From Polaromonas sp. (GTDB taxonomy: Bacteria; Pseudomonadota; Gammaproteobacteria; Burkholderiales; Burkholderiaceae_C), in contig NZ_JABBPC010000032.1 of assembly GCF_012927485.1 (NCBI RefSeq), positions 124,001-188,000 on the forward strand: DNA of 64,000 nucleotides, given 5' to 3'. Position numbers and translations under genes: made by a program. Shown here piece after piece: positions 18,428 through 26,280 of this stretch. The notes beneath the pieces were generated by a model. That model was not told where the DNA came from, searched no databases, and worked only from the letters and a program-made list of their open reading frames with translations. Within the stretch, counting starts at the first letter, position 1. The number at the start of each line of letters is the position of its first letter.

Positions 18428-19204
18428 TCAAAGGGGAATGACGCGGCCTGCTGCGAGCGCCAGCCACTCGCGCAACACTTGCTGCGAAGCCAGCAAGCCC
18501 GTTGCGGAGGGTAGCCATTCCAGCAGATCACGCTGGACCGGAAGGATGTAGCCCATCGGTGCAGGCGTCACGGTGAGTCCCGCCCGTTGAAACGCGGCGA
18601 CGGCGCGCGGCATGTGCCAGGCATCGGTAACCAGCGCAATACGCTGCACGCCGTCTCGTTGAAGCAGCGGGGCCAGCAGGCTTGCATTCCGCGAGGTGTC
18701 TTGCGACTTCGCCTCCAGCCATCGCAGCGTCACGCCGTAGTCTTGCGCCGCCACACGCGCCGCCACCTCGGCTTCAGAGGCGGTTTGTGCGCCACTGGCG
18801 GCCCAGCCAACGCCGCCGGTGAAAGCCAGAGGTAAGCCAGATTGCCGGGAGAGTGCAATACCGTAGCGCAGCCGAGCTGCCGTGTGGGGTCCGGGCTGCG
18901 CCTGACCGTATTCGGGCGCCTCCGGCAACAAGCCTCCGCCGAGCACGACGATGGCCTGCACCCTGTCGGTCTTAATCGCTGTTGATGCCAGCGGGGGAAA
19001 CTGGGGGAGTGCGGTGCGCGCCAGCCACACGGCCATGCCATGGCAACTCAGCAGCCCGAGCAGGGTTAGCGCGAACACCGCCAAAAGCAGGCCGCTGCGC
19101 TTCCTTTTGAAGGCCAGCAGCAACCCCAGTAAGGCGAGCAATAGCGGCGCCAAGGGCGGCAATAGCAGGGTGGTCAGTAGCGGTTTGAGTGAGCCTAAAT
19201 CCAT
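18428..19204 (-). CDS. YdcF/ElyC-type envelope protein (DUF218)
   Basis: This 258-residue protein has two N-terminal membrane segments (about residues 10-30 and 38-58) and a C-terminal DUF218 domain. The conserved block AIVVLGGGLLPEAPEYG is near residue 87. LAFTGG and the late LVTDAWHMPRA, with conserved Asp and His, also fit YdcF/SanA/ElyC. ElyC-type proteins act in peptidoglycan or lipid-carrier related envelope functions; the exact reaction here is unknown. It stands alone on the minus strand between tetR and the glutaryl-CoA dehydrogenase gene. Confidence 0.85.
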   Translation of the reverse strand: MDLGSLKPLLTTLLLPPLAPLLLALLGLLLAFKRKRSGLLLAVFALTLLGLLSCHGMAVWLARTALPQFPPLASTAIKTDRVQAIVVLGGGLLPEAPEYGQAQPGPHTAARLRYGIALSRQSGLPLAFTGGVGWAASGAQTASEAEVAARVAAQDYGVTLRWLEAKSQDTSRNASLLAPLLQRDGVQRIALVTDAWHMPRAVAAFQRAGLTVTPAPMGYILPVQRDLLEWLPSATGLLASQQVLREWLALAAGRVIPL

Positions 19205-19264
19205 TAACTACTACAAAAATCATAGCTTGACGCGCCCGTTTCAAAGAGCCAAGGCAATGAAAAA

Positions 19265-20461
19265 TCAATAAAACGCCTGCAAACCGGTTTGCGCTCGACC
19301 CAAAATCAGGGCATGCACATCGTGTGTACCTTCATAGGTATTTACAGTCTCGAGGTTGATCATGTGGCGGATCACATGATACTCATCGTGAATGCCGTTG
19401 CCGCCGTGCATGTCGCGCGCCATACGGGCGATGTCCAGCGACTTGCCGCAGGAATTGCGTTTGATCAGCGAAATCATTTCAGGCGCATCCCTGCCGTCGT
19501 CCATCAAGCGGCCTACCCGCAAGCAGGCTTGCAGGCCTAGGGTGATTTCCGTCTGCATGTCGGCCAGCTTCTTTTGAATCAGCTGGGTCTGCGCCAGCGG
19601 ACGGCCAAACTGCACCCGATCCATCGTGTATTGGCGGGCCCGGTGCCAGCAGTCTTCTGCCGCACCCAATGCGCCCCAGGAAATGCCGTAACGCGCTTTG
19701 TTGAGGCAGCCGAACGGGCCTTTCAGACCGGCTACATTCGGCAGCAGGTTGGCTTCCGGCACGAAAACATCGTCCATCACAATTTCGCCGGTGATCGAGG
19801 CACGAAGGCTCATCTTGCCTTCGATCTTCGGCGCAGTCAGGCCTTTCATGCCTTTTTCAAGGATGAAACCATGAATGGCTTCCTGACCACCGACCTTGCC
19901 ATCGGGGTCTTCCAGCTTGGCCCAGACCACGAACACATCGGCAATCGGGCTGTTGGTGATCCACATTTTGGAGCCCTTGACGATGAAGCCGCCGTCCACT
20001 GGCTTGGCACGTGTCAACATGCTGGCCGGATCGGATCCATGGTTGGGCTCGGTCAGGCCAAAGCAGCCGACCCATTCACCGGTTGCCAGCTTAGGCAGGT
20101 ACTTCAGGCGCTGAGCTTCGTTGCCATAGGCGTTGATCGGGTGCATGACGAGCGAACTCTGCACGCTCATCGCACTGCGGTAGCCGCTGTCTACACGTTC
20201 CACTTCTCGCGCCACCAAGCCGTAGCTCACGTAGTTGAGGCCGGCGCAGCCATAACCGTCGATGGTGGAGCCCAAAAACCCCATGGCGCCAAATTCGTTC
20301 ATGATTTCCCGGTCGAATTTCTCATGACGGGCGGCCATCAACACACGCGGTTGCAGTTTTTCCTGGCAGAAAGCATGTGCCGCCTCCACGATGGCGCGCT
20401 CGTCGTCGCTGAGCTGCTCTGACAGAAACAACGGGTCTTCCCAGTTAAATTTGACTTTCAT
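19265..20461 (-). CDS. gcdH: Glutaryl-CoA dehydrogenase
   Basis: About 398 residues from ATG 20461 ([12 protein letters not shown]). An upstream in-frame start at 20488 adds nine unlikely residues. It has the acyl-CoA dehydrogenase fold: [16 protein letters not shown] (FAD/substrate loop), [15 protein letters not shown], and the catalytic glutamate region [17 protein letters not shown] near the C-terminus. The overall sequence follows glutaryl-CoA dehydrogenases, which convert glutaryl-CoA to crotonyl-CoA in lysine, tryptophan and glutarate degradation. The divergently placed LysR regulator supports this, since gcdH-LysR pairing is known in pseudomonads. Confidence 0.9.
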   Translation of the reverse strand: MKVKFNWEDPLFLSEQLSDDERAIVEAAHAFCQEKLQPRVLMAARHEKFDREIMNEFGAMGFLGSTIDGYGCAGLNYVSYGLVAREVERVDSGYRSAMSVQSSLVMHPINAYGNEAQRLKYLPKLATGEWVGCFGLTEPNHGSDPASMLTRAKPVDGGFIVKGSKMWITNSPIADVFVVWAKLEDPDGKVGGQEAIHGFILEKGMKGLTAPKIEGKMSLRASITGEIVMDDVFVPEANLLPNVAGLKGPFGCLNKARYGISWGALGAAEDCWHRARQYTMDRVQFGRPLAQTQLIQKKLADMQTEITLGLQACLRVGRLMDDGRDAPEMISLIKRNSCGKSLDIARMARDMHGGNGIHDEYHVIRHMINLETVNTYEGTHDVHALILGRAQTGLQAFY

Positions 20462-20531
20462 GGCGGATGTCCTTGTAGTGCGTTGCAAAGTGTAGAGGGT
20501 CTGAGCCTAAAGGCGTCTAACGCCTGTATTG

Positions 20532-20557
20532 TTGGACAAGCATAAATACTTGTCTAA
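20532..20557. promoter_or_regulatory. Inverted repeat between gcdH and LysR gene
   Basis: TTGGACAAG and CTTGTCTAA face each other across an 8-base AT-rich centre (one mismatch). The position, in the shared 133-bp divergent promoter, and the form suit a LysR-type recognition site. Confidence 0.6.
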
Positions 20558-20559
20558 TA

Positions 20560-20575
20560 TCGAATCGCGATTCGA
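20560..20575. promoter_or_regulatory. Perfect 16-bp palindrome between gcdH and LysR gene
   Basis: TCGAATCGCGATTCGA is perfectly self-complementary. It begins two bases after the first dyad and ends 19 bases before the LysR start. It may be a second regulator half-site group or an autoregulation site. Confidence 0.6.
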
Positions 20576-20594
20576 CGATATATTATTTGTATTT

Positions 20595-21485
20595 ATGGAA
20601 TTCCGTCATCTCCGTTACTTTCTGGTTCTGGCTGAAGAGTTGCACTTCGGGCGGGCCGCGCGGCGCCTGTCGATTTCCCAGCCGCCGCTCTCGCTGAATA
20701 TTCAGCAGTTGGAGGCCTCGGTCGGGGCGCGGCTCTTGATTCGCAACAGCAAGTCGGTTCGATTGACGGCGGCTGGCGAAGCGTTTGTCCCGGCAGCCCG
20801 GGCATTGCTCGACCAGGCGGCCCTGGCCGCCCACCACGCCAGGGATGTGGCGCAGGGTATGGCAGGCAGCCTGACAATCGGTTTTGCGGGCACTATGCTC
20901 TACAACGGTTTGCCGAAGATCCTGGAGCAGTTTCAGGCCGAACACCCCTTGCTGCGGCTGATGCTCAAGGAACTCAGTTCCCACGAGCAACTGATCGAGC
21001 TGTCCCAGGACCGGCTCGATTTGGGCTTTGTGCACACCACGCGGGTGCCACCCGAACTGTCGCAAATTCTGGTGGCCAGCCAGGCGTTTGTTTGCTGTCT
21101 GCCGGCGGGCCACCCGCTGGCGGGCAAGCGCGCGCTCTCGCTCGCCCTTTTGCAAGGTGAGCCGTTTGCAGTGGTCTCGCGCGCGGTGTCGCCCGATTAC
21201 CACGAGCGCATTCTGGCAATCTGCAACGAAGCCGGGTTCTACCCTGAAATACGCTACGAACTGCGCCACTGGTTGAGCGTGGTGTCGCTGGTGTCGCAAG
21301 GCATGGGCGTGGCACTGGTGCCCGCGGCACTGGAGCAGTCTGCGATGGCGGGTACGGTCTTTGTGCCGCTGGACACGGCCACCACGCCGTACGATACCCA
21401 TTGCCTTTGGAAGACTTCACGCGATAGTTCTGCGCTGGCGGCGTTTGTCAATGCGGTACGGGCGGGTTCTGATCAGTCCGTCTGA
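20595..21485 (+). CDS. LysR-family regulator, probable glutarate-pathway activator
   Basis: About 296 residues from ATG 20595 (MEFRHLRYFLVLAEELHFGR). An upstream TTG adds 22 atypical residues and covers the operator, so it was not used. The N-terminal winged helix-turn-helix (AARRLSISQPPLSLNIQQLE) and the periplasmic-binding-like effector domain are plain. The divergent neighbour is gcdH, and two palindromes lie between them. By analogy with GcdR of pseudomonads it probably activates gcdH in response to glutarate or glutaryl-CoA. The gene symbol is withheld because orthology was not tested. Confidence 0.85.
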   Translation: MEFRHLRYFLVLAEELHFGRAARRLSISQPPLSLNIQQLEASVGARLLIRNSKSVRLTAAGEAFVPAARALLDQAALAAHHARDVAQGMAGSLTIGFAGTMLYNGLPKILEQFQAEHPLLRLMLKELSSHEQLIELSQDRLDLGFVHTTRVPPELSQILVASQAFVCCLPAGHPLAGKRALSLALLQGEPFAVVSRAVSPDYHERILAICNEAGFYPEIRYELRHWLSVVSLVSQGMGVALVPAALEQSAMAGTVFVPLDTATTPYDTHCLWKTSRDSSALAAFVNAVRAGSDQSV

Positions 21486-21583
21486 ATGAAGGTGACTCGG
21501 CAAACTGCAGCAGAAAAAGGTAAAGTGATCTTTTGAATATTGCTTCGCCATCGACAAATCAGCTACCTGAAAGAAAACATCGC

Positions 21584-22123
21584 ATGAACGAATTGCCAAC
21601 CATCACCTTGGGCGGGGGCTGCTTCTGGTGTACGGAGGCGGTGTATGTCAAGGTACGCGGCGTCACGGATGTCGAGTCGGGCTACAGCAACGGCCATGGG
21701 GAGCGACCCAGTTACGAGCAGGTCTGCAGCGGCCGGACCGGTTACAACGAGGTGGTAAAGCTCACCTATGACCCCTCCGACATCACCCTGCGCGAGATTC
21801 TTGAAATCTTTTTCGTGATCCACGACCCTACAAGTCTGAATCGTCAAGGTAACGATTCGGGCACGCAATACCGCAGTGGCATTTATTACTCTACGGCAGA
21901 GCAAAAGCAGATCGCCGACGACATGATCCGGCAGATGAGCCAAGAAAAATTATTTGACAAGCCCATCGTGACCGAAGTCTTGCCGGTCGCCGATTACTGG
22001 CCGGCCGAGGCCTACCACCAAGATTATTTTGAGAACAATCCTGACCAGGGATATTGCGCTTTTGTAGTAGGACCCAAAGTCGAAAAATTTCGCAAAACCT
22101 TTGCCTCTCGCGTCAAGGATTGA
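21584..22123 (+). CDS. msrA: Peptide methionine sulfoxide reductase A
   Basis: About 179 residues from ATG 21584. An in-frame TTG at 21533 would add 17 residues and is less likely. The catalytic motif GGGCFWCTEA appears at about residues 11-20, followed by GYSNGHGERPSYEQVCSG and YFENNPDQGYC with the recycling cysteine. The enzyme reduces the S-epimer of methionine sulfoxide in proteins using thioredoxin. The length is normal for the family. It is a monocistronic unit after the LysR gene. Confidence 0.95.
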   Translation: MNELPTITLGGGCFWCTEAVYVKVRGVTDVESGYSNGHGERPSYEQVCSGRTGYNEVVKLTYDPSDITLREILEIFFVIHDPTSLNRQGNDSGTQYRSGIYYSTAEQKQIADDMIRQMSQEKLFDKPIVTEVLPVADYWPAEAYHQDYFENNPDQGYCAFVVGPKVEKFRKTFASRVKD

Positions 22124-22303
22124 ACCGCAAGGGGCGATGTTGGGCGACATAAAACCACTCGTGTGCTTGCTCATTACGTCTGTGCATCCAACTTGCTCTG
22201 TCATTGCCGAGTTGAACGCCGCGTATGAGCCGTTCAGCGGGAGCGATGGCGATTCGCCTACTTCTTCAACCTGACTCGGAACGCCGTGGTGGCTTGCCCG
22301 TGA

Positions 22304-23191
22304 TCAGTTGAGCTTCATGCTTTGCACCAGCTGTGTAATGTTGTAATGCATCATCTTGAGGTAGCTGTCTGCCGGACCGCCCTGAGCAGACAGCGCATCC
22401 GAATACAACGTGGCACCTGCGGTGACGCCGGCCTCCCGGCTGAGTTGCTCGAGAAGCCTCGTGTTGGTCATGTTTTCCACATGAACGGCTTTAATTTTTT
22501 CACGTTTTATCTGCCGAATCAGCAGCGCGACTTCCTTGGCACTGGCCTCGCTGTCGGTGGAAACTCCTTGAGGTGCTAAAAAGCTGATCTGATAACGCGC
22601 TCCCAGGTAGCCGAATGCGTCGTGTGAGGTGATGATCTTGCGTTTGGCCAGCGGAATCAGCGCGAACTGCACTTTGGCCCAGCTGTCGAGCTGCACCAGC
22701 TCTGCCTGATACGCGCTGGCATTGCGCTGGTAAATTGCAGCACCCGAAGGGTCTGCTTTGGCAAGCGCTGCGCTGATGTTGCGTACGTAGGTGATGACTT
22801 TGGTCGGATCTTGCCAGGCATGGGGATCATCGTGTCCGTTTTCTTCCGCTGATTTTTTGGTGAGGACGCCGCTGGATGCGACTACAACGGTGCCTTTGTA
22901 AGCGGCCGATCGGGCGAGCTTGTCCATCCACGAATCAAAGCCCAAGCCGTTGCTGACCAGTAGCCTGGATTGAGCAACCTTTTTAACGTCGCTGGGGGAG
23001 GGTTCGAACACATGAGCATCCTGGTCCGGGCCGACCAGGGTCTGCACGTCAACTCGCTCGCCGCCTACGACGCGCACGAGGTCACCCAGCACGCTAAAGC
23101 TTGCAACAACAGGCAGTTTGCCTTCAGCCAGTGCACTGCACGCCCAGGTTATCGCGAGAATGGCTGGTCCGAGTCTGGAAAGAAAGTTCAT
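22304..23191 (-). CDS. znuA: Zinc/manganese ABC transporter substrate-binding protein
   Basis: About 295 residues from ATG 23191. The frame is open further upstream, but that part overlaps znuB and is not family-like. A signal peptide ending around ALAEGK is followed by the cluster A-I fold: DAHVFEPSPSD, then a short His/Asp loop (HDDPHAWQDP), HDAFGYLG, and STDSEASAKEVA. The conserved His-His-His-Asp/Glu metal site is present. The histidine-rich loop is short, so Mn cannot be excluded. The Fur-family regulator upstream and the DUF3299/ABC neighbours favour zinc. The name is given by context. Confidence 0.8.
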   Translation of the reverse strand: MNFLSRLGPAILAITWACSALAEGKLPVVASFSVLGDLVRVVGGERVDVQTLVGPDQDAHVFEPSPSDVKKVAQSRLLVSNGLGFDSWMDKLARSAAYKGTVVVASSGVLTKKSAEENGHDDPHAWQDPTKVITYVRNISAALAKADPSGAAIYQRNASAYQAELVQLDSWAKVQFALIPLAKRKIITSHDAFGYLGARYQISFLAPQGVSTDSEASAKEVALLIRQIKREKIKAVHVENMTNTRLLEQLSREAGVTAGATLYSDALSAQGGPADSYLKMMHYNITQLVQSMKLN

Positions 23192-23249
23192 CGGTGCATT
23201 CCGTAAAGAGAAAGGGAGAAAGGGAGAAAGGAGAAGGGGCAAGGACAGA

Positions 23250-24134
23250 TCAACGCGTGAAGTGCTTTTTTCGCACACCGCGTTGCAGCCAGCCGCGTGG
23301 CGAGAAAACCAGAGACAGAAAGTACAGCACCGTCGCCGCAGCGATGATGCTGGGTCCGGATGGCGTGTCGAGTTGGAACGAAAAAACCAAGCCAATATAA
23401 GCGGCCAACGCGGCCTGGCCGGCGCTGTTGAGCAACTGCGCCGGCAAGGTGTCGTGCCAAAGCCGTGCAGAAACAGCGGGCAGCATCATCATGCCCACCG
23501 CCATCAGTGTGCCCATGGTCTGGAAGCCGGCAACCAGGTTGATCACGACCAGCATCAGGAAAAACTGCTGCACTGCAGCGCCGCTGCTTCCTCTGAGTTT
23601 GCCGCTGCTGGACATGAACAACGGGTCGAAGCTTTCCAGCAGCAGGCCACGGTACATCAGTGCCATGGCGGTCACACTGACGGTGGCCATACCAGCGACC
23701 AGCAGCAGACCATCAGCATCAACGCCGAGCACGCTGCCAAACAGGATGTGGAGCAAATCCAGCTGCGTGCCGCGCCGCGAAATCAGGATTACGCCCAATG
23801 CCAATGCGCTAAGGTAAATGGCGGCAAGGCTCGCATCTTCCTTCAGGCTGGTGGTGCGGCTAATAAGGCTGGCCAGCGCCACAACCACCAGTCCAGCGAT
23901 CAGGCCGCCCAGCGCCATGGCCCAGAGCGACAGCCCAAAGAGCATGAACCCAATAGCCACGCCTGGCAATACGGCATGGCTCAGCGCATCGCCGAACAGG
24001 CTCATGCGGCGCAGTGTTAGCCAGACCCCCAAGGGTGCGCTGCTGACCGCCAGCGCTACGGCTGCAACCAGCGCACGCCGCAAAAACAAAAACTCTGCAA
24101 AGGGCGCAATACCCCATTGGTAAAGCGTCTCCAT
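23250..24134 (-). CDS. znuB: Metal ABC transporter permease (ABC-3 family)
   Basis: About 294 residues from ATG 24134, sharing one base with the ATPase stop codon. An earlier in-frame start at 24158 would overlap the ATPase. It has eight or so membrane segments and the ABC-3 permease hallmark SLFGDALSHAVLPGVAIGF. Typical also is GTLMAVGMMMLPA near residue 205. With the ATPase and the binding protein 58 bases downstream it forms a zinc/manganese importer in the inner membrane. Confidence 0.85.
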   Translation of the reverse strand: METLYQWGIAPFAEFLFLRRALVAAVALAVSSAPLGVWLTLRRMSLFGDALSHAVLPGVAIGFMLFGLSLWAMALGGLIAGLVVVALASLISRTTSLKEDASLAAIYLSALALGVILISRRGTQLDLLHILFGSVLGVDADGLLLVAGMATVSVTAMALMYRGLLLESFDPLFMSSSGKLRGSSGAAVQQFFLMLVVINLVAGFQTMGTLMAVGMMMLPAVSARLWHDTLPAQLLNSAGQAALAAYIGLVFSFQLDTPSGPSIIAAATVLYFLSLVFSPRGWLQRGVRKKHFTR

Positions 24135-24877
24135 CAAAGGTCGACCGCTATCTCGCACAGGGGCACGGGGTCTGCTTCGTTATGTTCCCAGGTTTCCGCG
24201 ATGAGTTTGGCTTGCTGCAGATGCTCTGGCGTCATAACCTTGGCGGTCTCGCCCCAAGCCACCGCCTGACGAGCCAGCAGCAGGCACTGCGGAAAGAATT
24301 CACGAACCTGGGTATCGTCATGCACCACCGCAATAATGGTGCGGCCTTGCTGGTGCCATTCGGCGATAAGGCCTAACAATGCCGACGTGGTGCGGCTGTC
24401 AATGGCCGTGAACGGCTCGTCGAGAAGGATGAGTTCAGCGTCCTGCACCAGTAAACGGGCAAATAGCACGCGCTGGAATTGGCCGGTGGACAGTTCCCCA
24501 ACCGGGCGTTGCGCAAAGCCGTTAAGTCCCACCGCCCTGAGCGCCGATGCCGCCTTGTCCATTGAGCTGGGCGAGAGGCCGCCAAGCACTCCGCTTATCT
24601 GCCAGAAGCCGAGCAGCACGCAGTCCAGTACCGAAATCGGGAAACTGCGATCAATTTCCGCCTGTTGCGGCAGGTAGGCGATGCGGGGGCGCGCACAGGA
24701 CAGCGTGATGCGCCCTTCAATGGGTAATAAGCCGAGCAGGCTTTTCAACAAAGTACTTTTGCCGGCGCCGTTGGGTCCGACGATTGCAGTCAGTGAGCCT
24801 TTTTTAAACTCGCCGCTTAGGTGGTGCAATACCGGATGTCGCTGGTAGCTCACCGTGAGGTTGTCGAGGCGAATCAC
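24134..24877 (-). CDS. znuC: Metal ABC transporter ATPase
   Basis: This 247-residue protein has Walker A GPNGAGKST (about 33-41), the signature LSTGQFQR (about 134), Walker B LILLDEP and switch histidine VHDD. It starts at GTG 24877, overlapping the stop of the small upstream gene (GTGA). It powers uptake by the permease encoded downstream (one-base overlap). The signature reads STGQ rather than SGGQ, a common variant in the ZnuC/MntB group. Zinc is favoured by the adjacent Zur-like regulator. Confidence 0.87.
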   Translation of the reverse strand: MIRLDNLTVSYQRHPVLHHLSGEFKKGSLTAIVGPNGAGKSTLLKSLLGLLPIEGRITLSCARPRIAYLPQQAEIDRSFPISVLDCVLLGFWQISGVLGGLSPSSMDKAASALRAVGLNGFAQRPVGELSTGQFQRVLFARLLVQDAELILLDEPFTAIDSRTTSALLGLIAEWHQQGRTIIAVVHDDTQVREFFPQCLLLARQAVAWGETAKVMTPEHLQQAKLIAETWEHNEADPVPLCEIAVDL

Positions 24878-25032
24878 CGGAAAGCCTCAGGCAGTGCCCA
24901 CAGAACGCCTAGCCATAAACACACCAGCACCGGAAGTATGGCCAACAGTCGTTGCCATCCGCGCCAGGCAAGCACTGACGAAGTTTTTTTAGCGGCCGGG
25001 CCATCGGAAAGAGAAAGGTTTGTTTCGGTCAT
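24874..25032 (-). CDS. Small single-pass membrane protein heading the znu operon
   Basis: A 52-residue frame runs from ATG 25032 to a stop overlapping the znuC GTG by four bases. It has a polar N-terminal half (MTETNLSLSDGPAAKK) and one strong membrane helix (LLAILPVLVCLWLGVLWALP). The tight translational coupling to znuC and its place right after the candidate Zur dyads suggest a real gene. The frame is open further upstream but then overlaps the regulator. No known family was recognised. It could be an accessory subunit of the importer or a leader peptide. Confidence 0.5.
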   Translation of the reverse strand: MTETNLSLSDGPAAKKTSSVLAWRGWQRLLAILPVLVCLWLGVLWALPEAFR

Positions 25033-25035
25033 AAT

Positions 25036-25074
25036 GCAACTCAATTGCTTTGAAGTGTAACGCAACCTGATTGC
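25036..25074. promoter_or_regulatory. Two GCAA-N5-TTGC dyads, candidate Zur operator
   Basis: GCAACTCAATTGC (25036-25048) and GCAACCTGATTGC (25062-25074) share arms and most of the spacer and are centred 26 bases apart. They lie in the short divergent region between the znu side and the Fur-family gene. A Fur-family repressor controlling both directions would be expected to bind here. They differ from the classical AT-rich Zur consensus of enterics, so the assignment is inference. Confidence 0.6.
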
Positions 25075-25111
25075 GGTAAAGGAGCGAGCAGTCCAAAATC
25101 GGCAACACCAC

Positions 25112-25609
25112 ATGACGGACATGAAAAATCTCAACGACGCCAAAGATACGATTAATGAATTGCTGGCGGCCCATGGTTTGCGTCGCACCAGCGCGGGGCG
25201 CGCCGTCATGGCCTGGATGCTTCAGCACGCCGAGACCAGCTGGACCCATGCAAAGTTGTCGGACGCTCTGTTTCGTGAAACGGCGCTGTCGCTGGATCGC
25301 GTCACACTTTACCGTTTGTTGGACCGACTGGCGCAGGTCGGCCTACTGATCCGTAGCGTTGATTCTGAACGGGTGCGGCACTACCAGGCCGTACCAGCGA
25401 CCGCAGTTTCAGCCGAAACAATGCCTCATTTTGAGTGCCAGGCGTGTCACCGTAATTTCGAACTTGAAGCGGCAAGCGCCCAGTTTGAAAAAGCCGCAAG
25501 AGCAGCACTCGAAGCACTTGAGGCCGTGGGTCATTTGGGTTTGAGTGTGGATTTTTCGGTCCATGGGGTGTGCGTGGACTGCACACCGGCGACCGGGCAT
25601 GCCGCATGA
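25112..25609 (+). CDS. zur: Fur-family metalloregulator, probably Zur
   Basis: This 165-residue protein has the Fur winged-helix N-terminus (LRRTSAGRAVMAWML, RVTLYRLLDRLAQVGL) and a C-terminal dimerisation/metal domain. Two CxxC pairs, CQAC and CVDC, hold the structural zinc. The adjacent znuABC-type operon and the ABC/DUF3299 operon overlapping its 3' end argue for zinc sensing (Zur). The start is ATG 25112; ATG 25121 is also possible. It overlaps the next ABC ATPase by four bases (ATGA), so regulator and transporter are one unit. Mur/Mn or peroxide sensing are alternatives. Confidence 0.8.
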   Translation: MTDMKNLNDAKDTINELLAAHGLRRTSAGRAVMAWMLQHAETSWTHAKLSDALFRETALSLDRVTLYRLLDRLAQVGLLIRSVDSERVRHYQAVPATAVSAETMPHFECQACHRNFELEAASAQFEKAARAALEALEAVGHLGLSVDFSVHGVCVDCTPATGHAA

Positions 25610-26280
25610 TTCGTACACACAACCTGTCTTACCGCTACGGCGATGGTGTGGCCTTGAATTTTCCGGACGTGACCGTGGCGCAAGGCGGGGTACTCCTGCT
25701 GCGTGGGCCTTCCGGCTCTGGCAAGTCCACCTGGCTGGCTCTTGCTGCTGGCTTGGTGAACGCGATAGCCGGGCAGATCGAAGTTGCCGGGCAGTCCTTG
25801 GGCGAGGGTGGCAGCCTCAAAAAGAGTGCACTGGATGCATGGCGTGCCAAAACTGTCGGCTTTTTGCCGCAGAAACTTCATCTAAGTACCGCGCTGACGG
25901 TGCACGAGAACCTGGCCATGGCGCAGTGGGCCGCAGGGCAAGAGCAGGACGAACAGCGCATCATCGAGGCGCTGTCGGCGCTCGGCGTGCAGGCGCTGGC
26001 TCAACGCAAGCCCGCGCAGCTTTCAGGCGGGCAGGCTCAGCGTGTCGCACTGGCCCGCGCAGTGTTGCTTCAGCCTAAAGTGATTTTGGCGGATGAACCG
26101 ACCGCCAGTCTGGATGACGACGCGGCGTCGGCGTCACTGGAGCTGCTTCAGGCGACCGCCAGTCGCGAAGGCGCAACGCTCGTTATTGCCACCCACGATG
26201 CTAGGGTGGCAGGATTTTTTGAAGGAAAAGTCAATAAAAAGGGCCTTCAATCTTTATACATTGGGGGCCACGCGTTATGA
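25606..26280 (+). CDS. ABC transporter ATPase of the Zur-linked FtsX-type system
   Basis: About 224 residues from ATG 25606, which overlaps the zur stop. Walker A GPSGSGKST (about 33), signature LSGGQAQR, Walker B VILADEPT and ATHD are all intact, so it should hydrolyse ATP. The short MacB/LolD-like form pairs with the FtsX-type permease whose ATG overlaps its stop. It is part of the zur-ATPase-permease-small protein-DUF3299 operon. From memory this resembles the Zur-regulated Zrg locus of Vibrio cholerae, implicated in zinc acquisition; that parallel needs a direct comparison. Confidence 0.85.
   Translation: MIRTHNLSYRYGDGVALNFPDVTVAQGGVLLLRGPSGSGKSTWLALAAGLVNAIAGQIEVAGQSLGEGGSLKKSALDAWRAKTVGFLPQKLHLSTALTVHENLAMAQWAAGQEQDEQRIIEALSALGVQALAQRKPAQLSGGQAQRVALARAVLLQPKVILADEPTASLDDDAASASLELLQATASREGATLVIATHDARVAGFFEGKVNKKGLQSLYIGGHAL

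Noticed and set aside
19574-20422. Plus-strand 282-codon frame
   Set aside because: Antisense shadow of gcdH, no family resemblance.
23118-24020. Plus-strand 300-codon frame
   Set aside because: Antisense to znuB; His/Gln-rich low-complexity translation without domain.
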